Shown in pieces: positions 1 through 8,067 of a stretch of 14,624 nt of DNA (position 1 is its first letter; the number at the start of each line of letters is the position of its first letter). The notes beneath the pieces were generated by a model. That model did not search any database, had not been told where the DNA came from, and saw nothing but the letters and a program-made list of their open reading frames with translations. This DNA is from Euperipatoides rowelli. Lineage: Eukaryota; Onychophora; Udeonychophora; Euonychophora; Peripatopsidae. A program made the position numbers and the translations under genes. Where the stretch lies: the NCBI GenBank assembly GCA_003024985.2, contig PXIH01S0001072.1; one strand, given 5' to 3'.

Positions 1-361
1 ACATATTCAGCTCGTAAGCTTATCGATAACTGAATAAAGTTAGCCACGCCACTGTGTATAGTAGGAAAGTTTAGGATTAGCTGAACAGACTATAAATCGG
101 TGTCGGCATGCTGGCCAACTTTCGCCACTTTTTATTTATTATTTGAATGACGGTCTAAAGCTTCTATTTTTTTTTTAAGAAAATACTTTTTTTAGGCAAA
201 AAATATATATGAAAATGAACATGTACAGTTGTAGAACAAAGCAAAACGGCACTTGGAGCAAAATGAGTTATAAATCAAAACATTTTTATTTAGTGCCCCC
301 CTAAGAATTCTTCACGCCCCCCCCCCCCAGGGGGGCGCGCCCCACACTTTGTGCACCTCTG
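1..361 (-). mobile_element. hAT-type DNA transposon, terminal part (relic)
   Basis: Read on the minus strand from base 361, the sequence begins CAGAGGTGCACAAAGTGTGG and continues into GGGCGCGCCCC and a C/G tract. CAGNGGTNNNCAA is the usual form of a hAT terminal inverted repeat, and a GC-rich GGGGCGCGCCCC block just inside the end is common in Charlie-like members. An 8-base target duplication would be CACTATAG at 362-369, but the partner end is not in the window, so this is untested. No transposase frame is visible in 1-300, which is AT-rich with several stops in every frame. The left limit is unknown; only about 290-361 is clearly element sequence. Probably a non-autonomous relic in an intron of the gene at 530-1501. 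Confidence 0.4.
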
Positions 362-529
362 CACTATAGTGTTTTTTTACTACCATCGCAAATTTAAATA
401 ACCGTGAATATGAAAAAAAAAAAACCTCTCTCATATGAAATTTTATATCCACAGAAATATTTTGTTGTACTATATTATTTTTTAGTTTATTTCAAAGACA
501 AATGATTATCCATCTATTTTTTTTTTAAG

Positions 530-586
530 GATGATTCTTCTGAACCAGATTCTATCACACCTCTTATCACTGATATGTACTTAGAG
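530..586 (+). CDS. Internal coding exon, next to last, unidentified protein
   Basis: A 57-base open block lies between a pyrimidine-rich acceptor (a T run, then AAG at 527-529) and a consensus donor GTAAGT at 587-592. Frame 1 reads DDSSEPDSITPLITDMYLE (19 residues) and ends exactly on a codon boundary. The next good acceptor downstream, at 1414, opens a block in the same phase that ends in a stop, so the two are best read as consecutive exons split by an intron of about 830 bases. The peptide is acidic and serine-rich, as expected for a linker outside a folded domain. No family is recognised. Upstream exons are not visible in 1-529. The exon call rests on splice sites and phase only. Confidence 0.45.
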
Positions 587-1414
587 GTAAGTATTTTTTA
601 GAGAAAAATAAACAATCAAAGTTACATGGTGAAAATATAATTTAAAAGAAAATTATATTTTTAAAAAATGTCAGCCTAAAAAAACAACTAAAGTTACAAT
701 CTAGAAATGATATTACCATAGTTTGAGGTTACAAATTACACAGGTATTAATGATATAGTTGCCAATTATTTGATAGGTATATTGCTAACATTGAAAGAAT
801 TTTTGGTAATACTATATTCATTAGGATCTACAGTAATTAAATTTTTCCCTTAACAGGGAAAACAACAAAATTTATTTACAATATATTGATCCAGTATTAA
901 AAAAAAACATCAATCAATATACTGTAACAATTCCAAAGGTTTTATACAGAGTTTTTCTGATAGAAAATGACATAAAAATAACTCAATATTTGGATGAATA
1001 CCAGGGAAAAAGCCATCCTTTGATTTGAACCAGCAAACATGGGGGGGGGGGTTTACCTGTTTGGACAGCCTTCATGACTAGACAAGTCCTGCAAGGCTAG
1101 TTGAATATTCTTTTTAATTTTTACTAGTTGTCATTAAAAATCAATTATATTGTATATGCTGTAAAAATATGTATATGGCACATAACTTTTAAATACTTCA
1201 GTATGTCCATGGCTTTATGAGCCTGAAATGTTATATCTACAAATGCAGGCTCAGCATGTGTAGGCTCTAATCATTTGGTGTTAATTTGATAGAAAACCAC
1301 AATATATTTGATGTAATTTTAATTAAATTTTGAACAAGTATATGCATTATTATTAAAAAGTGATCTTTCATACAGTATACTAAATTTTTAATTTACTGTT
1401 TTTTCTTTTTACAG

Positions 1415-1501
1415 GCATCCAACAGTAGTACTTACATTCAAGATGCTTTCCAGTTGACAATTCCTGTATTACAACTAGCGATACTTACAGCAATATGCTA
1501 G
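1415..1501 (+). CDS. Last coding exon, GPI-anchor-like C-terminus
   Basis: The acceptor is strong (TTTTTTCTTTTTACAG, ending at 1414). The exon is open for 28 codons and stops with TAG at 1499-1501. It starts ASNSSTYIQDAFQ and ends LTIPVLQLAILTAIC. Small residues (SNSS), a spacer of about eight residues and a hydrophobic run reaching the last residue match the known layout of a GPI-attachment signal: cleavage after a small residue, tail removed, protein held at the outer cell surface. NSS and NST-like sites could be glycosylated. Phase agrees with the exon at 530-586. AATAAA signals follow 74 and 144 bases after the stop. The gene itself is not recognised. A single transmembrane tail is the alternative, but 15 residues is short for that. 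Confidence 0.5.
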   Translation, partial: ASNSSTYIQDAFQLTIPVLQLAILTAIC

Positions 1502-1574
1502 CAACTTTAAAAGGCAGCTAAAAATGATTTTAAGAAAGTGAACAAGATTAATGTATTTATTGTAAATTCATATA

Positions 1575-1580
1575 AATAAA
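1575..1580 (+). promoter_or_regulatory. Polyadenylation signal AATAAA
   Basis: AATAAA lies 74 bases after the TAG that closes the exon at 1415-1501, and a T/GT-rich stretch (GTGGGTTTTCTTTTGT, about 1608-1623) follows within 40 bases. A second AATAAA lies at 1645-1650. Together they fit a short 3' untranslated region ending near 1600 or 1665. The hexamer is common by chance in DNA this AT-rich, so support comes mainly from position. Confidence 0.45.
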
Positions 1581-1830
1581 ATTATATTTATCATGATTAG
1601 GCCCTAGTGGGTTTTCTTTTGTATGTTTAAACTAATTTTTATTCAATAAATGAATTTATTTTAACTAAACTGTCAAGCATGTATACCAACATTATTTTTA
1701 AATTAAACCTTACACAGTTTTATCTGAATAACCTACCAGAGAACAGTGACTAAATACTTTGAGATCCTTCAATTAATATGAACTATATAGCATCGGCCCA
1801 TAACTGATGTTTAATTATCTGCTTATTTAG

Positions 1831-2081
1831 ATATCCGACAATGTATCGGTCAAAGAAACAAAGTGGTGGTCAATTCAGGAAAAGTAAGACAAATAGAACT
1901 TTTAAACAATAGTGGTGTTAATCAATTAGATTTGTTATACGAATCGCCAAACCCTCTAGCAGTCGTAACACCCAAAGTCAAAATACCTCAAGTCCCACGA
2001 TATCAAAAAAGACTTGACACCCCCCCCCCTCCTGCTCGGGTACCTAAAAAAAGAGGGATGTCATTTATATTGGCAACTTGA
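1831..2081 (+). CDS. Exon-like open block, possible alternative 3' exon
   Basis: A pyrimidine-rich acceptor (CTGCTTATTTAG, ending 1830) opens an 83-residue frame to TGA at 2079-2081 when entered after two bases. It begins IRQCIGQRNKVVVNSGK and includes NNSGVNQLDLLYESPNP, a KVKIPQVPRYQKR stretch and a TPPPP run made by ten C bases, then PKKRG. The residue mix (S, P, K, N, Q; few hydrophobic runs) looks like a disordered intracellular tail and is better than expected by chance. If instead spliced in phase 0 from the donor at 586, the frame reads ISDNVSVKETKWWSIQEK and stops. A donor-like AAAA|GTAAGA also occurs at about 1881. So it could be an alternative last exon of the gene at 530-1501, part of another gene, or a transposon scrap. 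Phase does not settle it. Confidence 0.3.
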
Positions 2082-2536
2082 TACATATTAGTTTAAAAAG
2101 TATATCGTGATAGAATTGTATGTTTAGAACAGTGTTCAGTTTTTATGTTGCCAGGCTCTTAGAAGTCATCTTTTCAATAGCTGTTAAAAAAATGCAATAA
2201 TTATAGAGATACTGTAAGTGTAGTATTCAGAAAAATGAGCTTGAATTTGGAGTGTCTAATTTTATGATAAAATCTAGTAAAAGAAAAGGGAATTCTTATA
2301 ACTCCTAATCCCCATCTGGGAAGGAATTTAGTGGTACAACTGGATATTTATACTATTTAGACATGTTATATGCGATACAGACAAGGGCCTACAGTAAAAC
2401 TTTTTTCGGGAAGGGTTCTAAAGAAATTATATTCTGGCTGTAAAAATATTTTGACAAGCTTTTTTTTTATTTTGGTTGTATGCTAATTTTGCTAAAAAAA
2501 AAAAGACGAAAATGTATATATATTTTTTTGCTAAAC
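2082..2536. other. Non-coding stretch, no feature seen
   Basis: AT-rich DNA with short frames only. No splice-bounded open block, hairpin or recognisable element was seen. It lies between the converging plus- and minus-strand genes. Confidence 0.5.
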
Positions 2537-2630
2537 TTTTTTTTTTTCGTGGGGCGGGTGGGTTTGAACCCCAAACCTCGCTTCCCCACCGTATGCCCTT
2601 GAATACAGACAAGTTGGTTTCCCCCAGTTT
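2537..2630 (-). repeat. SINE-like repeat with B-box-like element and A tail
   Basis: On the minus strand this GC-rich block holds GGGGTTCAAACCC (plus-strand complement around 2560-2572), a close match to the RNA polymerase III B box GGTTCRANNCC, and it ends CCGCCCCACG followed directly by an A run (plus-strand T run 2537-2547). GGGCATACGG, about 35 bases upstream, loosely resembles an A box. GTGGGG and CCCCAC can pair as an outer stem around the B-box hairpin. A true tRNA is unlikely because the acceptor and T stems do not pair properly. The GC contrast with flanking DNA and the A tail suggest a short retroposon. No second copy is in the window. Confidence 0.3.
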
Positions 2631-3381
2631 TATAAACAATATACAAATTAGGGATGACAAAGAAGACAGCCAATTAAACAATAATACTCATAAATAGATA
2701 GTTCCAAGTAATTAAGAAAATAGCCAAAAAACAAATAGTTGTGAACCAATAATTTATTCCAGTTTTTGATGATATATACTGTATATATTTAGTACCTTTT
2801 TTTTTTGTATAAATTATTTGAAAGCAACCTTAATATCTATAAATATTTAAAAAAAAAAAAAGTCATTATAGATTTACATGGTCTGTTAGTTGAAACAAAT
2901 TGAAATGTACAAATATTCTAAAGTGATTTACAGTAGTTGAGCATTATTCTGATGATTACATAACTGCTCAAGAGCAATATTCAAATCTTGAATCTTGATT
3001 ATGAGTAGAAGACACCATCGAATGATGAACAATTTGCTGCGATGATCACTGTTTGATTTTAGCTACATATTTACAGTAGACTTGTTAATAAATTATATAC
3101 AAAGTACTCAAGTTTATACTAACAAGTCATAAACAATCAATTCGCTTTCAACAAAAGTCTTTCTTCCAGTGTCCATTTAAATATTTTATTAAAAAAATAT
3201 TTTTTAAATATATAAATGAATTTTTATATACTGTGTGTCTTTATAATTTAGAAGTGAAAAAGTATGTAGTGACATTTTTAAAATTATTTACATCTTAATT
3301 GTTTATGACAATGAGAAATAAATGAATATGATGGATGAAAACATTTTGATTTATTATCTGATGCTACCACTTCCCGCTCCG
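2631..3381 (-). other. Putative 3' UTR and intergenic DNA of the nucleoporin gene
   Basis: No coding block is seen. On the minus strand, AATAAA signals appear 27 bases after the nucleoporin stop (complement of 3350-3355), at 3185-3190 and at 2753-2758. Any could end the transcript. The first would give an unusually short 3' untranslated region, so a later one is plausible. TACAGTA motifs occur near 2775, 2929 and 3072. Confidence 0.35.
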
Positions 3382-3605
3382 CTACCACTTCCCTCGTTTA
3401 TTTCCAGGTGGGGGTTTTTGCAGCTGGAAAGGTTTGTTTTGTTGTTGCTGAGTCTGACTTGACCCGAATCCGGTACCCAAATTGAAACCAGTGCTGCTGC
3501 CCAGGCTTGAATTATATGAGCCAAAATTAAACGCTGATCCTGTAGGAGTTGAACCCAAGCCGAAACTGGTACCTGTCTGAGTGGTGGCGGCGCCAAAGGT
3601 GGAGC
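3382..3605 (-). CDS. NUP58: FG-nucleoporin, probable NUP58 (p58/p45), last coding exon
   Basis: On the minus strand a strong acceptor (T run then CCCCAG) precedes 3605. The exon enters with two bases of a split codon, then 73 codons to TAG (3384-3382). Four FG dipeptides are spaced through a Ser/Thr/Gly/Asn-rich chain (STFG, TSFG, FNFG, TGFG at residues 3, 14, 27 and 46), then QQQQNKP and the end FQLQKPPPGNKRGKW. FG repeats bind transport receptors in the nuclear pore central channel. A basic KPP-GNKRGK end after FG repeats is, from memory, how animal NUP58/NUPL1 ends; that protein partners NUP62 and NUP54. So this is the C-terminal tail only; the coiled-coil part must be encoded upstream, at higher coordinates and mostly outside the window. 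Other FG proteins (NUP54, NUP98-like) cannot be fully excluded. The long frame seen here in another phase is a shadow. Confidence 0.65.
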
Positions 3606-3962
3606 CTGGGGAAAAAAAAAAAAAGTTAAATAGACCTTATAGAATTTTATTATAAGTTTTTATACCCTTTCTCCTCTACTAAGGAAAATATTTTTCTCTT
3701 ACGGTAAAATTAATATAGAATCACCCCTAATTACATCATTAGAAGAATGAAATAATTGTTACATTGCAAGTGTAAAATTCATAAATTTTTTTGAAAAGTC
3801 TCGCAAAAAAAAATTGTAATTCAAAAAAGCTATGCAGTCAATTAAAATTACCATCAAAACTTGAAGATAAATTTGGTATTTATAAATAATGAAAAAAAAA
3901 TAAATAAAACTAAAAAAAAAATCTTAATGTTTCTTTTTCCCAGAGGCACTCCTTTTACCTAT
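3606..3962 (-). other. Probable intron of the nucleoporin gene
   Basis: It starts with the acceptor tract of the last NUP58-like exon and is then AT-rich with several A runs. No second exon whose phase (one base left over) would match was found here. Confidence 0.4.
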
Positions 3963-4172
3963 TTTTTCAAAATGGAGATCAGAAATAATAATAATAATGG
4001 TGAAAAAACCGAGGCTTATTAGCCCATGTGTCGCAATTTTTGAGGGCAGGAAGACTGTGGGTGAGAAAACAGTATGGGGGGGGGGGGGGGGGGGGGGGGG
4101 GGGGTGAAGAATGGGCTTAGTGACAGTAGATTTATTTGGCTATCTTCTCTGATTAAGACTGTCCTAGAGGAT
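3963..4172 (-). mobile_element. Dispersed repeat, copy 1, ATT-tailed retroposon-like
   Basis: The plus-strand segment from about 4008 to 4170 closely matches 14247-14405. Shared blocks in the same order include GAGGCTT..TAAGCCCATG, GTCGCA.TTTTTG.AGGGCAGG, GCTTAG.GA.AGTAGATT and TTAAGACTGTCCTAGAG. In the minus orientation both copies continue into TTTTCACCA followed by an ATT-rich tail (here about five ATT units, 3984-4000), as in LINE or SINE 3' ends that finish in a short microsatellite. A 28-base G run interrupts this copy. No conserved protein frame is recognisable in it, so family assignment is open. Confidence 0.5.
4077..4104 (+). repeat. Poly-G run of 28 bases
   Basis: Twenty-eight consecutive G bases lie inside dispersed-repeat copy 1. 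The matching place in copy 2 (about 14325-14335) reads AAGGGAGGG, so the run expanded after insertion. Such a tract can form a G-quadruplex and is prone to length errors in sequencing, so the exact count is uncertain. Confidence 0.85.
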
Positions 4173-4298
4173 TATTCAAAATGGCGATTAGAAAGAAAAA
4201 AAAATGGTAAAGAATCGTGGACCAACATTTACGTTTAGCTCAAATATTCAATCACGATTCTTTGCAAATTGATTTTCTTTCTGATCATTTTGAAAAAG
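4173..4298. repeat. Imperfect inverted repeat (fold-back)
   Basis: The left arm, about 4175-4214 (TTCAAAATGGCGATTAGAAAG, ending AAAGAATCGTG), is mirrored by the right arm, about 4252-4294, whose reverse complement starts TTCAAAATGATCAGAAAG and ends GCAAAGAATCGTG. About 36 bases separate them. A third, related arm occurs at 3966-4010 (TTCAAAATGGAGATCAGAAA), left of the dispersed repeat. This suggests a fold-back element whose left part was disrupted or copied when the repeat arrived. Confidence 0.5.
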
Positions 4299-4369
4299 CC
4301 AAAAAGAAGTGCTTCTGAGGAAAAGATAATTCTATTGAAACATTAGCATTGTTTAGATTTTTTTCTGTA

Positions 4370-4798
4370 CAATAGAGCCTCGATTTGAGTTCGATTCCTA
4401 AATATGCAACTCAAATTGAAGTGACTCAAATCAAGTATTAATAGTAGTACATTGAAATTTGAGATAGGTGGCGCCTGTGCTACATACACTATCATTTTTT
4501 ACTGTACTTATAAAAGAAATAAACATTTCAACTTTTTCAGTCATTTTTATTGCTGTAAAAAAAAACAGGTACGGTATATTCTACTTTCTTTGTTCATTAA
4601 TAATTTTCACGAAAAAGTTGATTTTAATAATTATTTTAACTTGGCACAAGTTTTATAAATAAATCAAAATTTAGGATTTTTGTTTTGTTTTGTTAAATTT
4701 ACTTATTAATCTATTACACCAACTCAAAATGAAAAAGAAAAAAAGTATTTATTTACCAACGATTCAATGCCAAAACGGCTCAAATTGAAGCTCTGATG
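4370..4798. mobile_element. pogo/Tigger-like miniature inverted-repeat element
   Basis: The left end reads CAATAGAGCCTCGATTTGAG after TA (4368-4369). The right end (4779-4798) reads CTCAAATTGAAGCTCTGATG, whose reverse complement matches the left at about 16 of 20 positions. The left end resembles the CAGTAGAACCTCGATT start typical of pogo/Tigger elements of the Tc1/mariner superfamily, which insert at TA. Further ACTCAAAT copies occur inside near both ends (around 4412-4433). The interior is AT-rich; its frames of 60-70 codons show no transposase similarity. The right flanking TA is lost. Non-autonomous, about 430 bases, old. Confidence 0.45.
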
Positions 4799-5851
4799 TG
4801 TTTCTTGAAGTTTGATTAAAATTTATAATATACAGTATATGCAAGATTCAACTCAAATCTAAACAACTTGCGGGCCTTTTTAACTTTTCTCTCAAAATTC
4901 TGCACCAACAATCAATTTAAAAAAAAAAAAAGATATTGGATGAATCTTACAACATATACTATATTTTTAAAACTAGACGAAATTCTAAAAAAAAAATAAT
5001 ATAAACGTGTAAATAACTTATGCTAATACAGTATATATTTAGAGTTCATTACACCATGACTCAAGATACAAAAGGATCTATAATATACATGCCAGTATTT
5101 ACTAATTAACATTTTCAAAGTGATTTATCCAAAATTTTAAGAATTTTTAGAACCGCTAAAAATTTGAAAAATATTTGAAATATTCTTTGGCCAAAAAAAA
5201 AAAAAAAAAATTCTTAGGTCTATACACTTTACATTAAGAAACCTATCTGGAATGTAGTAATAGATATGTGTATTTACAGTGTAGAAGGACAGCTTTTTAC
5301 ATGATTTTATCTACAAACTGACCCCAAAAGTGAATAAATAATTATAAAATAACACCAATATGGCTGTATTGCAGTTGGAAATAAACAATAATGTCCCGGG
5401 ACAAATCTAACTACAGTAGGTCCTACAAGTGTAAAAAATAATTAAAGATAAATGCTGAAAAATTATCTAGAGCAATCTAGATGTTTATCGGAGCTCACAC
5501 TAAGTTAAAAAGAATTGTGAGGGGTTTTTCTCTCTTTCTCAATATCTATTATTTTTGGGTGGTCAGGATTTTTTTTAATTTAACGGGAAGTTACCATAAT
5601 CTGAGATTTAAAGTTTTAAAAAATTTATTATCTAAATTGTAACGTTTTACTTGACTTTCCAGGTCCATTAAATAATAAATCGTTAACACTAAATTGTCTT
5701 TCTCCATTTTATGGCACTAAAGAGTGAACTAACATCGAAAAATTAATAGAATATTTTGATAGATAATTCAAACATAAAAATTGAATCACTAAGCTATAGT
5801 AGGCTAATTTATAAGCTGCAATAATAATTTAGATAATAAATGGCTACTTAC
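4799..5851. other. Non-coding stretch, no gene seen
   Basis: AT-rich DNA with A runs (an 18-base A run near 5193-5210). Only minor structure was seen: TGTCCCGGGACA, a 12-base palindrome near 5393, and TACAGTA motifs near 4832, 5027 and 5411. No splice-bounded coding block. Confidence 0.45.
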
Positions 5852-6021
5852 TTTTATAAAAATTTTCTTAAATGCAGCCTGCTTTATGGATGTTAGATTT
5901 ACTTCTAACAAAAAGTCGTAATTTTCAAAGTGGTGATGTCTCCAGTTTCATTTCCTTCTGCCATTTTTAAAAAGGATAGTTCCATGTTAAATTTTCCTTG
6001 AAGAAATTCCTGTTGTGTTCT
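5852..6021 (-). pseudogene. Broken coding-like stretch ending at a strong donor site
   Basis: Two overlapping minus-strand frames look coded but are out of step. The upstream one (from 6021 after a TAA) includes RTQQEFLQGKFNMELSFLK and then MAEGNETGDITT before running to TAG. The downstream one, shifted by one position around 5930-5945, includes HHFENYDFLLEVNL and then TSIKQAAFKKIFIK, ending on a codon boundary at a consensus donor (GTAAGTAG, complement of 5844-5851). Each has good residue balance for this AT content. Possible readings are a pseudogene with one indel, a sequencing error in a real exon, or chance. TATAAAG lies just upstream on the minus strand. The donor phase (0) does not match the phase needed by the NUP58-like exon, so this is not the exon before it. 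No family recognised. Confidence 0.3.
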
Positions 6022-6815
6022 TTATAACCTTTGCTTAAAAGTAGCATGTCAATATGAGCACGGACAGTTTAAACTTTAACTAATTTGAATTTAATTTGGT
6101 CTTTCAACAATTTTTTTTTTGTTAAGAAATATGCCAGAGATTCTTCTTTTTGTTATTTATTTAGGGAATAAAGTGGAAGGAGATTTACAGTATATGGAAT
6201 TGTGCAAGTTAGTATGAGCCCCGTTTAAAACATTTTTAAATTAAAAATATCCTTTTCCTAATGTATATCAAGCCTGATTTTATCATCATCCCAGTTTACT
6301 GTTAAATTTAGTCCAGCCATGTTGCAAATTTTCTGCTATACCGTTCATATTATTAGCAACATTTCAAAGATTCTAAGATTAGCTACAATCCATTGATAAA
6401 TCCATTTATTTATAATAGTCATATATTTGCAATAGCCATAGATAATTAAGGTTATTTTAAAATTAAGTAAACATTCTTTAACTTATACAAATCCTTTAGT
6501 TTTGAGAATAAAAACTCAACAACACAGTTTGAGTATTTACCACAATCTCAAAGTCTTCTGTTAATACCCTCCTTTTATATGAATGTTCTTCACGTTTCTT
6601 GTGAAGTTCTTAATTTTATTATATTTTAGTTAACTACAGAGATGTGCTTATGTTTTGTGTTTGAACTACGAACTACTAATGCTAATTCTTAATTAGCATT
6701 TAAGATGATGATTTTCTGTTTTATTTTGTTTGAAGATATAATTTTTTTTTTAGAATTAGCAATTTGGCTAAGCCAATGCAATGATTGTTAGCCAATAAAA
6801 TGTCTAGCATTTTTT
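6022..6815. other. Non-coding stretch with one short hairpin
   Basis: AT-rich, no coding block. AATGCTAATT and AATTAGCATT at 6678-6700 pair perfectly around a CTT loop. A TACAGTA motif lies near 6186. Confidence 0.45.
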
Positions 6816-6935
6816 ATATACTGTACAATATACAGTATATATATTACAGTAACAGTACATACAGTATATAGACAGATAGATTTATAGATACAGTATATAC
6901 TGTATATATATATATATATATATATATAGTGTACA
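6816..6935. repeat. TACAGTA-motif cluster with (TA)13 microsatellite
   Basis: Seven TACAGTA or TACTGTA heptamers occur in about 120 bases, beside a pure (TA)13 run at 6903-6928. ATATACTGTA (6816-6825) pairs with TACAGTATAT (6831-6840), and ATACAGTATATACTGTAT (6889-6906) is a perfect palindrome. The cluster looks like a microsatellite built from, or grown around, a TACAGTATA unit. Confidence 0.7.
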
Positions 6936-7096
6936 GTAGGCTACATACTGTTAATTATCACAAATTGCAGGCTGAAGTTCAAATATAAGATGACCTGGAG
7001 TTTTCAAGGTCTTTGTTCTATCAATTAGGCCTACATTTTATTAAGATTCCAATAATTTTTTTCTATATTTGGAATTAGGTTACAAATTTTTTTAAT

Positions 7097-7150
7097 ACTA
7101 AAATCTAAGCATAATTCAATCAGCTGATTGAATTATGCTTAGATTTTAGT
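7097..7150. repeat. Perfect 54-base palindrome without spacer
   Basis: The arm at 7097-7123, starting ACTAAAATCTAAGCATAATT and ending CAATCAG, is followed directly by its exact reverse complement at 7124-7150; the centre is CAG|CTG. No base is mismatched over 27 pairs. Such perfection implies recent origin or repair, since long spacerless palindromes are unstable. It could be a collapsed MITE, a template-switch product, or an assembly artefact at a hairpin. No protein signal is present. Confidence 0.9.
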
Positions 7151-7444
7151 GCTCTTTATTTATGCTTTTGTTTAATAATGTAAAATATTTTGGCAATCTG
7201 TTCAAATTTCATAACACTGATGTAATAATTTCATTATAATCAAGCAAATCATTTAATTTTTTTATAAATAAAACTTTATTTTTTTTATATAAAAAATCTC
7301 AAATAAAACTTGTCGATGCAATCTTTAAATCATTGTTTAATTACAACTATTATGTAATAGAGATGATCCGGCAGCCATTATTATTTCAGTATCAGATGCT
7401 CCCATGTTGTAACATCAATCACCAATTCTCCATTAGTTTACAAT

Positions 7445-7486
7445 ATGGAAGATACGACGATTATCAATAATCAGCCTGTAAAAAAG
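7445..7486 (+). CDS. Possible first coding exon (start codon to donor)
   Basis: ATG at 7445 sits in CAATATGG, an acceptable start context, and the frame MEDTTIINNQPVKK runs to a donor-like AAG|GTAAAT at 7487. Reading past the donor gives a stop after 13 more codons. The block upstream (about 7365-7444) is richer in GC and CpG than its surroundings, as a 5' untranslated exon can be. It leaves in phase 0. The exon at 13589-13642 enters in a compatible phase, but no exon in between was identified, so linking them is speculation. The LTR element at 7538 would then lie in intron 1. Family not recognised. Confidence 0.3.
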
Positions 7487-7537
7487 GTAAATCTTATCAA
7501 TATTGCTCATCCTTTTGGTGTCTAAAACTAACTTTTA

Positions 7538-8067
7538 TGTTATAACAAATCCTTTAACTGTTTTTTTTATTATGTTACATTAATTTGCTCGTACGAGAGA
7601 AAACTGTGTCTTTGCGCATTGTTTACTTTCATAATAGGGACTTTGCTATTTAATAGAAAATGTGTGAACGTGATCTGAAAAAGTCACGGATCGTAAACAA
7701 GGTGCAAAGCAAGGGAATCCTCTTGCACGTGCATTTTAATGCTAATTTGTGCATGTAAATAATTTAAATATGTGCAGGTTCTTAGCTATAAAAGAGCCTG
7801 CATTTTTGATACTTTATCTTATTCGATGGATTTGGCATTTGTCAATCCAGCGTATTATTTAATTTCTGTGGCTGGGATGTGTCATCCCAATGAGTTTGCT
7901 CCACCCCTTATTCTGTTTATTGTTGCAGTCTTACTTCCAGTCGGGGCTTTTCTGTTTATTCAACGAGCTGCTGAATTGTTTATTTTTTTTCTTACCTGTT
8001 TCTGTTTTTGGACTACACATTTGTATTTCACTCCACTGTTCGAGTTTTCATTTCATACAGTATAACA
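7538..8067 (+). repeat. Left LTR
   Basis: It runs from TGTTATAACA to CAGTATAACA, 530 bases. TATAAAAG is at 7787-7794. A GGGATG/CATCCC hairpin lies at 7874-7888. The place matching the right LTR's AATAAA is changed to a sequence around GGACTACAC, so the signal is lost here. The two frames of 67-97 codons that fall in this repeat are not conserved in the right LTR and are not taken as genes. Confidence 0.7.
7787..7794 (+). promoter_or_regulatory. TATA box of left LTR
   Basis: TATAAAAG followed by AGC, conserved at the same place in the right LTR despite about 20 percent divergence elsewhere. It would drive transcription through the interior toward the right LTR. Confidence 0.55.

Noticed and set aside
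2549-2630. tRNA gene on the minus strand
   Set aside because: A B-box-like element is present, but acceptor and T stems do not pair and no anticodon arm can be drawn; a SINE-like scrap is more likely.
3354-3596. 80-codon minus-strand frame over the nucleoporin exon
   Set aside because: It is a shadow frame: the neighbouring phase gives FG repeats, a matching splice acceptor and a known type of C-terminus.
4452-4662. Two overlapping 64-68 codon frames
   Set aside because: They lie inside the AT-rich interior of the pogo-like miniature element and show no motif.
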